Shown: positions 8,073 through 16,750 of the stretch, in pieces
Layout of the letters: the number at the start of each line of letters is the position of its first letter
Numbering within the stretch: position 1 is the first letter of the stretch
From: Nonomuraea jiangxiensis
GTDB taxonomy: Bacteria > Actinomycetota > Actinomycetes > Streptosporangiales > Streptosporangiaceae
Assembly: GCF_900099965.1 (NCBI RefSeq)
Contig: NZ_FNDJ01000009.1
Span: 321,601-385,600 of the forward strand
Direction: 5' to 3'
Length of the DNA: 64,000 nucleotides
Notes under the pieces: model-generated
The model's database searches: none
The model's input: only the letters and a program-made list of their open reading frames with translations
What the model was told of the DNA's origin: nothing
Made by a program: the position numbers and the translations under genes

Positions 8073-9284
8073 TCACAACAGTCCTCTCTTCATGAGATTT
8101 CCCATGAGATCGCGGACTCCGAAGCCCCAAGGTGCACAGTCCTCCGCGTGCCGGACGCGGTTGACCAGGGTGCCGAGCGCGGGGGAACTGATCCTCACCA
8201 CATCACCGGTCTTGTGGGTGAACCCCTCGCCAGGGTGGTCGCGGTCCTGGATGGGCGCGAACATCGTACCGAGCATGAGGACCGCGCCGTCGGGATAGTG
8301 ATGGTGCGGGCCGATCAGTTGCCGCACCAGCGCTTCCGGATCGCGTGACATCTGCGCCATCTCCGAGACCGCCTCCAGGTGGAAGCCGTCCTCGCCTTCG
8401 ATGTCCAGCCGCACCACGAGGCCGCGTACCTGTTCCAGGTCGAACCGGTCGTCGAAGAGCCGGATGAGGGGGCCGAGCGCGCACGACGCGTTATTGTCCT
8501 TCGCCATCGGCAGCAGGAGCGCGGATCGGCCCTCGACATCCCGGAGGTTGACGTCGTTGGCGAGCGTCGCCCCCACGATCCGGCCACTCGACTGGACGAT
8601 GAGCGACACCTCGGGTTCCGGGTTGTTCCAGGTCGAGGCGGCGAGCACCCCGACGGGCACCGCCGTTCCCACAGCGGAGAGGATCTGGCCCTTGGTGAAG
8701 ATCTCGGCATCCGGGCCGATCCCGACCTCCAGGTACTGGCTCCAGACGCCCTCGGCGACGAGCAGAGTCTTCAACCGCGCCGCCTCCTCGGAACCTGGCG
8801 ACAGGTCGTGAAGGTCGGCACCGACGCCGGCGAGCATCCGCCGGCGGATGTCCGCGGCGAGTGCCATGTCGCCACCGGCCCGCTCCTCGATGACGCGCTC
8901 GATCATCGAGACGGCGAAGGTCACCCCGGCGGCCTTGAGCGCCTGGAGGTCGACCGGTGCGAGCAGCCAGGGCCGGGTACGGTCCCGGTCCGCGGCCCCG
9001 GTGTTGGCGAGCACGTCCCCGAAGCCGCCGACATGCCGGCCATCGAGCCCGGAGATCACGGCAGCGGGTTCCGGCAGCTCGCAGATGTCGCGGACCGTCG
9101 GGAACTCCGCGCTGATGTCGATGACCTCTCCGTCGCGGACCACCACGGGTGAGGGCCCTTCGACGAGGGGATCCCAGATCCGGCCGATCAGGACACTGTC
9201 CGCGGCATCGTCCGGCAGCGCGTCCGCGGCCGTCCCGAACCAGGCGGCCTCGGCGGCGAGCTCATCGGGCGATGACTGGATCAT
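8073..9284 (-). CDS. Fumarylacetoacetate hydrolase-fold 2-keto-3-deoxy sugar acid dehydratase (XylX/KdaD-like)
   Basis: This 403-residue protein belongs to the long FAH-fold group that includes Caulobacter XylX and archaeal 2-keto-3-deoxyarabinonate dehydratase. Diagnostic blocks are DAEIFTKGQ, the strongly conserved STWNNPEPEVSL with two acidic metal ligands, NDVNLRDVEGR and KDNNASCALGP. The family dehydrates a 2-keto-3-deoxy-pentonate toward alpha-ketoglutarate semialdehyde. Its start overlaps the stop of the enolase-superfamily gene by 4 bp, so the two enzymes probably perform consecutive steps. Exact sugar specificity cannot be read from the sequence. Confidence 0.8.
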   Translation of the reverse strand: MIQSSPDELAAEAAWFGTAADALPDDAADSVLIGRIWDPLVEGPSPVVVRDGEVIDISAEFPTVRDICELPEPAAVISGLDGRHVGGFGDVLANTGAADRDRTRPWLLAPVDLQALKAAGVTFAVSMIERVIEERAGGDMALAADIRRRMLAGVGADLHDLSPGSEEAARLKTLLVAEGVWSQYLEVGIGPDAEIFTKGQILSAVGTAVPVGVLAASTWNNPEPEVSLIVQSSGRIVGATLANDVNLRDVEGRSALLLPMAKDNNASCALGPLIRLFDDRFDLEQVRGLVVRLDIEGEDGFHLEAVSEMAQMSRDPEALVRQLIGPHHHYPDGAVLMLGTMFAPIQDRDHPGEGFTHKTGDVVRISSPALGTLVNRVRHAEDCAPWGFGVRDLMGNLMKRGLL

Positions 9285-10462
9285 TTGCCGTCTCCCAGAT
9301 TGAAGAAGGACCGCTCGTCCGCGGGCCGGATGTCGAAGACGGCGTCCCGGAACATCCGCAAGGGGTGGGGTGTGAAGGGATGCCGTGCGATCGCCTCGAG
9401 GTCGAGCTCGATGCCGAGACCGGCCCCGGTCGGGATGAGGATGTCACCCTCCTCCGTCAGTACGAGTCTCTCGTTGGTGATCTCCGGGCGCCATGGGACG
9501 TCGGTTGCCATGATCTCCAGGTATCGGAAGTTGGGCAGGGTGGCCCCGAGCTGCAGCGTCGCCGCGGTGCTCAGCGGTCCGCTGGGATTGTGCGGGGCGA
9601 AACCGACGTAGCTGGTCGCGGCGAGCGTCGAGATGAAGGCCAGCTCGGCGATGCCGCCGGCGTGCGTCACGTCGGGCTGGACGAAGTCGACCGCCTGGCG
9701 GGCGAGCGCCGGCGCGAAACCCTGCCGGCCGAACCATCGCTCCCCGGCGGCGATGGGCACCGGCGACGCCCGGCGGATGTCGACGAGGGCGTCGAGGTTG
9801 TCCGGGGGGCAGGGTTCCTCGAACCACACCGGGTCGAACTGGGCGATCTCCCGCGCGATCTTGACGGCGTGGGTGACGTCGAACCGGCCGTGGCCCTCGA
9901 TGAACAGTTCGACGTCGCGCCCGACGGCGGAGCGGACGGCGTCGATCTGCGCGAGCACGCGGTCCAGTTGCCGGGAGGTGATCGTGAGGTCGTAGTTCTC
10001 GAAGGGATCCCATTTGAGACCGCGAAAGCCGCTCTCGACGGTCCTCCTCGCGGCGGCCGCGTAGTCCTCGGGCGTGACGGCTCCGGAGAACCAGCCGTTG
10101 GCATAAGCGCGCACCCGGTCGCGGGTGGCGCCGCCGAGCAAGCGGGAGACCGGGACGCCGAGCTCTCGTGCCGAGATGTCCCACAGTGCCATCTCGAGCG
10201 AGCTCAGCGCGGTCATGATGACCGGGCCGCCTCGCCAGTACCAGTCCCTCGCCAGCTCGTACAGGATGCCGGATATGCGGGTGGGGTCCATCCCGGTCAC
10301 GGCTTCGGCCAGTTCGGCGATGGCGCCTTGGACGGCGCGTTCCTTGCCCTCCAGGGTCGCCTCGCCCAGTCCGACGATTCCTTCGTCCGTCGAGACGCGG
10401 ACGATCACCAGGTTGGTGCGGTAGAAGTCGACGACAAGGGTGTCGACCGAGGTGATCTTCAT
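9281..10462 (-). CDS. Mandelate racemase/enolase-superfamily sugar acid dehydratase
   Basis: This 393-residue enolase-superfamily enzyme has an N-terminal capping domain and a TIM-like barrel. Visible metal ligands are Glu189, Glu215 or 216 (FEEP) and Glu241 (AAGERW). His191 in IEGHGRF and His291 in FAPHNPSGP fit the acid/base residues of D-galactonate-type aldonate dehydratases. The expected reaction is aldonate to 2-keto-3-deoxyaldonate, whose product would feed the next gene. It is transcribed between the importer permeases and the FAH-fold dehydratase. Confidence 0.82.
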   Translation of the reverse strand: MKITSVDTLVVDFYRTNLVIVRVSTDEGIVGLGEATLEGKERAVQGAIAELAEAVTGMDPTRISGILYELARDWYWRGGPVIMTALSSLEMALWDISARELGVPVSRLLGGATRDRVRAYANGWFSGAVTPEDYAAAARRTVESGFRGLKWDPFENYDLTITSRQLDRVLAQIDAVRSAVGRDVELFIEGHGRFDVTHAVKIAREIAQFDPVWFEEPCPPDNLDALVDIRRASPVPIAAGERWFGRQGFAPALARQAVDFVQPDVTHAGGIAELAFISTLAATSYVGFAPHNPSGPLSTAATLQLGATLPNFRYLEIMATDVPWRPEITNERLVLTEEGDILIPTGAGLGIELDLEAIARHPFTPHPLRMFRDAVFDIRPADERSFFNLGDGK

Positions 10463-10470
10463 ACTCCGGC

Positions 10471-11301
10471 TCAGCCCTTCACTGCGCCGGCGGTCATGCC
10501 GGCCACCACATACTTCTGTACGAACAGGTAGAAGACGACGGCGGGCGCCGTGAACATGAAGGCGACCGCCATGACCGTCTGGATCGGCGTGCCGAGTTCG
10601 CCGATGAAGTTGGCGATGCCGACCGATGCCGGCTGCATTCCGGGGGTGAAGATGAACGTCACGGCGAACACGTACTCGTTCCAGGCGTGGAAGAACGCGA
10701 TGACCGCGGTGGCGGCGAGCGACGGAGCGATCAGCGGCACGTTGATGCGGGTGAGCACGGTGAGCGGTCGTGCTCCGTCGACCCGCGCGGACTCCTCCAG
10801 TTCACGAGGTAGGCCGTCGATCGCGCCCTTGAGGATGAGGGCGACGATCGGCAGGACGAAGGCGGAGTTGACCAGGATGAGCCCGCCGAGGGAGTCGAGG
10901 AGGTCGAATCGCCGGAAGAGCGCGAACAGCGGCACGACCATGAGAGCCTCGGGAAGCATCTGCGTGAACAGCAGCACGACGGCCACGAGGGCCTTGCCCC
11001 GGAACGAGAACCGCGAGAGCGCGTAGCCGAGCGGGATGCCGAGGCCGATCGAGAGGACCGTCGTTCCTGCGGCGATCACCAGGCTGTTGCGCAGCCAGGT
11101 TGTCGCCTTGCCTTCGGCCAGCGCGTCGATGAAGACCCCGAACTGCGAGAAGTCGGGGACGAGCCGGGCCTTATCGGCGAAGAGCTCAGAATTATTCGTC
11201 AGTGCGGTGACGAACATCCAGTACAGCGGGAAGACGGCGATCCCGAGCACGACGAGAACAGCGATGATGCGCAGGGTCAGACCGACGTGGGGCGGTCTCA
11301 T
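10471..11301 (-). CDS. ABC sugar transporter permease, CUT1 second permease
   Basis: This 276-residue permease has about six membrane segments and the EAA-loop sequence ELEESARVDGARPLTVL. Its start overlaps the preceding permease stop by TGATG-type coupling. It ends 9 bp before the dehydratase gene, so transport and catabolism are in one transcript. It forms the membrane channel together with the product of 11301-12245. Confidence 0.92.
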   Translation of the reverse strand: MRPPHVGLTLRIIAVLVVLGIAVFPLYWMFVTALTNNSELFADKARLVPDFSQFGVFIDALAEGKATTWLRNSLVIAAGTTVLSIGLGIPLGYALSRFSFRGKALVAVVLLFTQMLPEALMVVPLFALFRRFDLLDSLGGLILVNSAFVLPIVALILKGAIDGLPRELEESARVDGARPLTVLTRINVPLIAPSLAATAVIAFFHAWNEYVFAVTFIFTPGMQPASVGIANFIGELGTPIQTVMAVAFMFTAPAVVFYLFVQKYVVAGMTAGAVKG

Positions 11302-12245
11302 CAGCGGGCCTCCCTCTCGGCGGCACGGGCGACGAACCGGCTACCGGCGATGACGATGAGCGAGATGACGACGCCGACCATGCCGACCGCCGCCGCCGAG
11401 CCGAGTTGTTTGGAGTCGAAGGCCTGCGAGTAGAGGTCGATGACCAGCGTCTCGGTCGCGCCGACCGGTCCCCCCTTCGTCATGAGCCAGATGAGCTCGA
11501 ATCGCCGCAGCGACCAGATGGTCATGAGGACGGCGAGCAGGCCGACGGTCGGTTTGATGACCTGCCAGGTGACGGCGCGGAAGGTCCACCACCTTCCCGC
11601 ACCGTCCATCGTCGCGGCCTCGGTGAGGTGCGGGGGGACGGACTGCAGTGCGGACAGCAGCACCACCGAGGTGAACGGGAACAGTTGCCAGATGGTCGTC
11701 GCGAGGACCGCCGGGAGGGCGTATCGCGGGCTGTCGAGGATGGCGCCGCCCGGGACGCCGAGGCCGACCGCGTCCAGGAACCGGTTCACGATCCCGTAGT
11801 CCGGGTTGAGCATCCAGATCGCGATGAGCGCGACCGCGATACCGGGCGCCGCCCACGGAATGGTCACCAGTGCCCGCGCCAGCCCCCGGCCGCGGAAGCC
11901 CTTGTTGAGGAGCAGGGCGACCGCGAGCCCGCTTCCCACGGCGGCGACGACACACACCACGACGTAGACGAGGGTGATGAGGAGGGTGCGGCGGAAGTCC
12001 TCATCGCCGAAGATACGGGTGAAGTTGTCGAGCCCCACCCAGGTGCTGTGTGTGGGGTTCAGCAGCGAGGTTCGTGTGAAGCTCAGAAAGATTTCCTGCG
12101 CCAGCGGAACGACCTGGAACACGAGGATGAAGAGGGCTGCGGGGGCCAGGAAGAAGTAGGGCGTCCACTTGCTCCCCAGCGGGCTGCCTCGACGCCGGGT
12201 CCCGGATCGAGGCCCTGTGATCTGCTGTTGTTCCAGCACGGTCAT
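11301..12245 (-). CDS. ABC sugar transporter permease, CUT1 first permease
   Basis: This 314-residue permease has an N-terminal cytoplasmic leader with several Arg residues, six hydrophobic segments and the loop LTEAATMDGAGRWWTFR. It is separated from the binding-protein gene by a 65-bp gap that contains a stable hairpin. No ATPase is encoded nearby, so a shared MsiK-like ATPase is assumed. Confidence 0.9.
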   Translation of the reverse strand: MTVLEQQQITGPRSGTRRRGSPLGSKWTPYFFLAPAALFILVFQVVPLAQEIFLSFTRTSLLNPTHSTWVGLDNFTRIFGDEDFRRTLLITLVYVVVCVVAAVGSGLAVALLLNKGFRGRGLARALVTIPWAAPGIAVALIAIWMLNPDYGIVNRFLDAVGLGVPGGAILDSPRYALPAVLATTIWQLFPFTSVVLLSALQSVPPHLTEAATMDGAGRWWTFRAVTWQVIKPTVGLLAVLMTIWSLRRFELIWLMTKGGPVGATETLVIDLYSQAFDSKQLGSAAAVGMVGVVISLIVIAGSRFVARAAEREAR

Positions 12246-12268
12246 CGAGTTCGGTCCTTCGAAAGTAG

Positions 12269-12304
12269 GACGCCGCCGGCGAGAGGGTCCTCGCCGACGG
12301 CGTC
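12269..12304 (-). terminator. Intra-operon hairpin between binding-protein and permease genes
   Basis: GACGCCGCCGGCGAG pairs with CTCGCCGACGGCGTC (14 of 15) around a 6-base loop. Its position, just after the binding-protein stop and before the first permease, suggests partial termination or 3'-end protection. Either would give more binding protein than permease. Confidence 0.55.
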
Positions 12305-12310
12305 GTCCGG

Positions 12311-13558
12311 TCAGCCAACCAGTTGGGAAGCTTGTTGCTGGGCGCGGTCCAGCGCGGTCTTGAGGTCGACCGTGCCCTGGAGCGCCGCGACGACGTTCTG
12401 CACGACGATCTTGCGGATGTCCGGCGTCTTCGCCTCGAACCCCTGGACGATCTGCGGCAGGCTCGACTCGGTGAGGTCGTCGAAGACGGTCAGGAAGGGC
12501 GTCTTCTGGAGCTGCTCAGGGCTTCGCTTGGTGACCGTCGCCACACTGCTGGCGCCGAGGATCTCCTGCAGCTTGACCTGGTTGTTCGGCTCGAGCGCCC
12601 ACTTGATGAAGGTGGCCGCCGCCTCCTTCGCCGGACTCGCCTCGTTGATGACGATGGGTGCGAGGATCGCGCCCTGCTTGCGGACCGGGAACGGGATGGG
12701 TGCGACGTTGAAGTTCAGATCGGCGTTCTGACCGCGAGTCGCCGTCACATAGCCGCCGTTGTTGAGCTCCATGCCGACCTTGCCCTCGGCGAACATGCGG
12801 CGGAACGTCGCCGCGTCCGCGCCACGCGGGATCACCTTGGCGTCGTACAGGTCCTTGAACGCCTGCAGGCCCTTGAGGTTCGCGGGCGAGTTGATCGTCA
12901 GCTTCTGGCCGTCCGACCACGCGCCGCCGAAGCCGTAGACGTAATTGAAGATGTCCTGCCACACACCGGCTTCCTCGGCCTCCGTCTGACGGAACGCGAG
13001 GCCGTAGGTGTCGCCCTTGGTCAGCGACTTGGCCGTGTTGAAGAACTCCTCATAGTTGGTCGGCGGCTTCGGGATCAGGTCGGCGTTGTAGAACATCGCG
13101 TAGTTCGACGCCTCGAAGATGATCCCGTGACGCTGGCCGTCGTGGACCATGAACTGGTCCGGCTGCTTGAGCAGGTCATACTTGCTGACGTCGATCAGGT
13201 CGTTGAGCGGTGCGATGAGGCCGGCGTCCGAGGCGGCCTCGAACTCCGGCATGTCGAAGCGGATGAGATCGGGCCCTTTTCCGCTGCCCATCTGGGTCAG
13301 GATGGTCTGGCCGAAGGTCGGGTACGGCACCGCCGCGGCGGAGACCTGTACTTTGCTCTGGCTCTTGTTGAACTCCTCGAGCCACTTCGTGAGCAGCGGC
13401 CCACGGCCCGGATCGCCGAGGGTCGAGGCGGCGAACGTCAGCTTGGTCACGCCGCCTTCGGATCCACCGTCGGAGCCGCAGCCGGTCAAGAGGGCGACGG
13501 CCATACATGTGACGCTGGCCGCCGCGACCATGCTGCGGCGAACTCGATGCAGCCTCAT
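12311..13558 (-). CDS. Sugar/sugar-acid ABC transporter substrate-binding lipoprotein
   Basis: This 415-residue extracellular binding lipoprotein has a short basic start, a hydrophobic segment and the lipobox LLTGC. The rest is the family 1 solute-binding fold with a two-lobed length. A GGAG ribosome site lies 7 bases before the ATG. It is the first gene of the five-gene importer/dehydratase operon and is divergent from the IclR gene. The strong IclR-type sites upstream suggest induction by the transported compound. Confidence 0.9.
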   Translation of the reverse strand: MRLHRVRRSMVAAASVTCMAVALLTGCGSDGGSEGGVTKLTFAASTLGDPGRGPLLTKWLEEFNKSQSKVQVSAAAVPYPTFGQTILTQMGSGKGPDLIRFDMPEFEAASDAGLIAPLNDLIDVSKYDLLKQPDQFMVHDGQRHGIIFEASNYAMFYNADLIPKPPTNYEEFFNTAKSLTKGDTYGLAFRQTEAEEAGVWQDIFNYVYGFGGAWSDGQKLTINSPANLKGLQAFKDLYDAKVIPRGADAATFRRMFAEGKVGMELNNGGYVTATRGQNADLNFNVAPIPFPVRKQGAILAPIVINEASPAKEAAATFIKWALEPNNQVKLQEILGASSVATVTKRSPEQLQKTPFLTVFDDLTESSLPQIVQGFEAKTPDIRKIVVQNVVAALQGTVDLKTALDRAQQQASQLVG

Positions 13559-13608
13559 TAGTTACTCCAGAGTTATGACCGGTTACTTCCCCGACACCGT
13601 GGTCGGAA

Positions 13609-13687
13609 TTGCAACGATCGTAGCGACATGTGCAACGATGTCAAGTGGCAGTTGCGCCCTTCATGAGCTACATTGCAATATACGCAA
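13609..13687. promoter_or_regulatory. Putative IclR operator array A
   Basis: The IclR/SBP intergenic region contains TGCAACGAT at 13610 and again at 13631, 21 bp (two helical turns) apart, and the dyad TTGC-N7-GCAA at 13673-13687. The first part matches 33 of 36 bases of the segment starting at 16274 before the esterase gene. The dyad ends just before the ribosome site of the IclR gene, which suggests autoregulation. Confidence 0.65.
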
Positions 13688-13704
13688 CGCAAGGAGGACG
13701 GTAA

Positions 13705-14481
13705 GTGGCGCAATCGATCCAGCGTGCGATCAACCTGATCCGCTTGGTGGCGGAACATCCGCTGACACTCTCGGAGGCCGCGGACGTGCTCGGCGTCCAC
13801 AAATCCACGGCCCTCCGGATCCTCCAGACGCTGGAGGCCGCACGGTTCGTGCGCAAGACGGGAGCGGGGACGTACGTGTTCGGCAGCGGGCTCATCGAAC
13901 TGTCGGAACTCGCGCTCGGCTCGATGGACCTACGTCAGTTCGCGTCCGCGCACCTGCGGGTGCTTCAGCGGCAGACGGGCCATACCGTGCACCTGGCACA
14001 GTTGGCCGGAGACGAGATCGTCTACGTCGACAAGGTGGACAGTCCCGCGTTCGACGCGGTGAAGCTGCCGTCACGGATCGGCCGTGCCGTCTCGATCTAC
14101 GCGAGCGCCGTGGGCAAGGTGATCCTTGCCCACCTCTCCCAGGAGGAACGCGACCGCCTGCTCTCGCACGTCACCTTCGAGCGGTACACCAGCACGACCT
14201 TCGCCGACCGCGAATCCCTCGACGCCGAACTCACCCGCGTCGCCGAGCGTGGCTGGGCCATCGACGACGGCGAGCACGACGCCTATGTCATGTGCGTCGC
14301 CGCACCGATCAGGGATTCGCGCGGACAGGTCATCGCGGCCGTCTCCCTGACCGCGATCGAGGTGATCGCGAGCTTGGACCAACTGAAGGAGAAGCTTCCG
14401 CTCCTGCTGGAGACCTCGGCACTGATCTCGCAGGAACTCGGATTCACCCCCGAGTCCTCACCTGCGCCATCGGCGAGCTGA
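13705..14481 (+). CDS. IclR family transcriptional regulator
   Basis: This 258-residue regulator starts at a GTG preceded by AAGGAGG. Residues 1-60 form the IclR winged helix (SEAADVLGVHKSTALRILQTLE), and the rest is the GAF-like effector domain (YASAVGKVILAHL and IAAVSLTAIEV). It sits between the importer/dehydratase operon (divergent) and the esterase gene (convergent). Near-identical operator-like arrays precede both targets. It probably senses a sugar acid intermediate, which is inference from context. Confidence 0.9.
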   Translation: MAQSIQRAINLIRLVAEHPLTLSEAADVLGVHKSTALRILQTLEAARFVRKTGAGTYVFGSGLIELSELALGSMDLRQFASAHLRVLQRQTGHTVHLAQLAGDEIVYVDKVDSPAFDAVKLPSRIGRAVSIYASAVGKVILAHLSQEERDRLLSHVTFERYTSTTFADRESLDAELTRVAERGWAIDDGEHDAYVMCVAAPIRDSRGQVIAAVSLTAIEVIASLDQLKEKLPLLLETSALISQELGFTPESSPAPSAS

Positions 14482-14555
14482 GACGCGCCCTTCGGCCGGT
14501 GCCCCTTCTCCGCACGAGCACGCCCTTCGCGGCGGCCGCCGCAGATCGTCCGGCA

Positions 14556-14596
14556 CCTTGCCGTGGCACCTCTGAGCAGGAGGTGCCACGGCAAGG
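14556..14596. terminator. Bidirectional terminator with perfect 17-bp stem
   Basis: CCTTGCCGTGGCACCTC pairs perfectly with GAGGTGCCACGGCAAGG around a TGAGCAG loop. It lies midway between the convergent IclR and esterase genes and can serve both. Confidence 0.85.
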
Positions 14597-14622
14597 CCCC
14601 GCCGGATCAGCGAGGGACCGGG

Positions 14623-16215
14623 TCAGCCGGCGTCCACCTGTGCGCTCTGCGATGCGTTGAACAATTTGTCACCCTGGTAGCGGGCGACCACGGGATTGTC
14701 GAGAAGTGCGCCATCGACGGCCTTGTCGAAGGTGGCGACACCATTCGTGACCGGCGCGGATCCGAGGTAGGCGTCACCCGCGTAGAACTCCACCTTGCCC
14801 TTCGGTGAGGCGACGTTGGCGGTCACGCCGTCCACCGTCGCCGTCGCGGTGAGCCTGACCTTGCCGGACTCCCCCGCGGGCTCGGCGTTGACGTCCACGC
14901 CGGTCGTGGTCGTGCGGAACGCCAGGTTCCGCAGGTAGAAGTTCAGCAGAGGGCGCCAGACGTGCCACGTGTGGACGCCGTCGACGTTGTGTTCGGTGAC
15001 GTTGACACCGGCGGCCTTGAGGGCGGCGGCCCGCAGCTGCGAGTTCTGCGCGATGTTGCCCAGGCGGTCCTGGAGGCCGGTGCCGATGTAGATGCCGCCG
15101 GGCACCGCCTTCAGCCGGTCGATCTGCGCCTGGGAGGCCGCCGGTCCACCCGAGCTCCAGGCGGCGTGGTAGGCGAACAGGTCGGTGTTGTCGTACATGA
15201 TGGTGAAGGCGCGGCTCCCGCCCGCCGAGAACCCGCCGAACGCGCGGTCCCGCGAACGGGTGGAGACGTGATAGTTCTGCTCCACGAACGGGATGACGTT
15301 GTTCCGCAGTTCGTCGGCGTAACCCTGGTTGCCACCGGGCAGGCCGTTGAAGTCGGTCGACACCACCACCATCGGCTGCGCCGCACCGTCCCGGATCGCG
15401 TTCTCCAGGATGTGGTGCGCCACGCCCTGCATCGTCCAGGCCGTCGAGTGGTCACCGGAACCATGGCTCAGATAAAGGGTCGGGTACGGCGTGGCCCGGT
15501 TCGGGTCGTAGCCGTGCGGCGTGTAGACGACGATGTCGTGCACCCCGGCCGGGTTGGTCGACAGCGGCGACGGATAGCGCCGGGGCTCCAGCTTGCCGAG
15601 CTTGCCGGCACTGACCGGCGCCTGGTATCCGGTGTCGTAGGTGGGGAACTTCTTGCTGACCGGTACGTACACCCGGCTTCGCACCGCGCCCGGAGCGTCC
15701 GGATACGGCGGCGGCACCTCCCACCGGTTGGCCGGGTCGTCATACAAGGCACAGCCCGTGGCCACCGGGCTCGTGCAGTCGTGTGTGAAGGCGTAGCGGA
15801 ACGTGCCGGCGGGCAGGGGGACCGTGATCTCCCATACCCCGTCGGCCCCCTTCTCCATGGGAAGAATGCGCCACGGAGTCGCCTGGATGTCGCCCGGCTG
15901 CCACTCCGAGGGGGGACGGCCGTCGCCGCAGTCGGCGCACTGGACGTTCTCCGGCCGGGAGAAGAACCAGTCGCCGTAGACGTGAACGGCATTGACGCCG
16001 GCGGGGGCCTGGTACCGGAACTTCACGGCGTACCCGCTCGGCGGGGCATCGGTCTTGACCACGCTCGGCCCCAGGGGGGCAGCCGGAGCCGCCGACGCCG
16101 GAGCCGCTAACGCGACGGTCGCGACCCCTGCCGCGATCGTCAGTCCGGCCAGGACCGATCGTAACCGTCCACGCCGCCGGGATCTCGACGAAGGACGGGG
16201 ATTTGCCACGGGCAT
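14623..16215 (-). CDS. Secreted CE1-type esterase with N-terminal Ig-like and C-terminal Ig-like domains
   Basis: This 530-residue exported protein has an Arg-rich start and a hydrophobic signal ending near ALAAPASA. An Ig/CBM48-like beta domain (about residues 60-150) comes next. The alpha/beta-hydrolase esterase domain (about 200-430) has the nucleophile elbow GFSAGG and a late catalytic His in DGVHTWHVWR. The protein ends with a bacterial Ig-like module (residues about 440-528). The architecture fits feruloyl or acetyl-xylan esterases acting on plant hemicellulose. Its promoter carries the same IclR-type array as the importer operon, so hydrolysis, uptake and catabolism are likely co-induced. 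Confidence 0.8.
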   Translation of the reverse strand: MPVANPRPSSRSRRRGRLRSVLAGLTIAAGVATVALAAPASAAPAAPLGPSVVKTDAPPSGYAVKFRYQAPAGVNAVHVYGDWFFSRPENVQCADCGDGRPPSEWQPGDIQATPWRILPMEKGADGVWEITVPLPAGTFRYAFTHDCTSPVATGCALYDDPANRWEVPPPYPDAPGAVRSRVYVPVSKKFPTYDTGYQAPVSAGKLGKLEPRRYPSPLSTNPAGVHDIVVYTPHGYDPNRATPYPTLYLSHGSGDHSTAWTMQGVAHHILENAIRDGAAQPMVVVSTDFNGLPGGNQGYADELRNNVIPFVEQNYHVSTRSRDRAFGGFSAGGSRAFTIMYDNTDLFAYHAAWSSGGPAASQAQIDRLKAVPGGIYIGTGLQDRLGNIAQNSQLRAAALKAAGVNVTEHNVDGVHTWHVWRPLLNFYLRNLAFRTTTTGVDVNAEPAGESGKVRLTATATVDGVTANVASPKGKVEFYAGDAYLGSAPVTNGVATFDKAVDGALLDNPVVARYQGDKLFNASQSAQVDAG

Positions 16216-16273
16216 GCTGCTTCCCTCCAGGGGACGAGAGGTAGCCGGACATTCGGTCCGACCGTTTTCGCAT

Positions 16274-16352
16274 TTGCAACGATCGTAGAAACATATGCAA
16301 CGATGTCAATAGCCGATTGCATATCACGTCTACAGCGTTGCACAATATGCAA
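16274..16352. promoter_or_regulatory. Putative IclR operator array B upstream of the esterase gene
   Basis: It repeats array A: TGCAACGAT twice 21 bp apart, then the dyad TTGC-N7-GCAA at 16338-16352. Since the flanking DNA is unrelated, the 33/36 identity over the first part points to selection for regulator binding. Confidence 0.65.
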
Positions 16353-16504
16353 CGCTCCCATTCGTCTCCGCGGCCGGCACTGCGTCGCTCACAAGGGACC
16401 TCGCACCTGCGAAGCCGCAGGGGCAACGATCGGAGGACGGCGCGACGAGACGAGCGACAAGGCAGCGTTCCGGAAGGGACGTCCGCGGACGAAGATGTTC
16501 GCGA

Positions 16505-16750
16505 TCAGGCACCACGATCTCGAGGCCCTTTACCCGTACGCTGCACGGTCGCCCATTCGATGCTTCCAATGCTGATGGCTGTATCCGCCTTGAGATGCGA
16601 TGCAGGAGTGAAGGCCCCGATCGTGGCGCTCTTCCGGCTGTCATTGTGACCCGCCAAGATCGTTGGCTTACTGACAGGAATGTCCCGAACTGACCTAAGT
16701 GAGCGGAATCCGCTGACCGAGAAGCTTTTGAGGTAAACCCTGCTCCCCAC
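16505..16750 (-). pseudogene. OLD-family ATPase/endonuclease, N-terminal fragment with damaged P-loop
   Basis: The first 45 or so residues read like the start of an OLD-family (AAA ATPase plus Toprim) protein: KSFSVSGFRSLRSVRDIPV, then KPTILAGHNDSRKSATIGAF. In the Walker A motif the expected Gly before Lys-Ser is Arg, which should abolish ATP binding. Homology stops after about residue 47, and the remaining 35 residues are unlike the family. Full-length members have about 600 residues. It is a decayed remnant and the only trace of a defence or DNA-repair type gene here. Confidence 0.6.
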
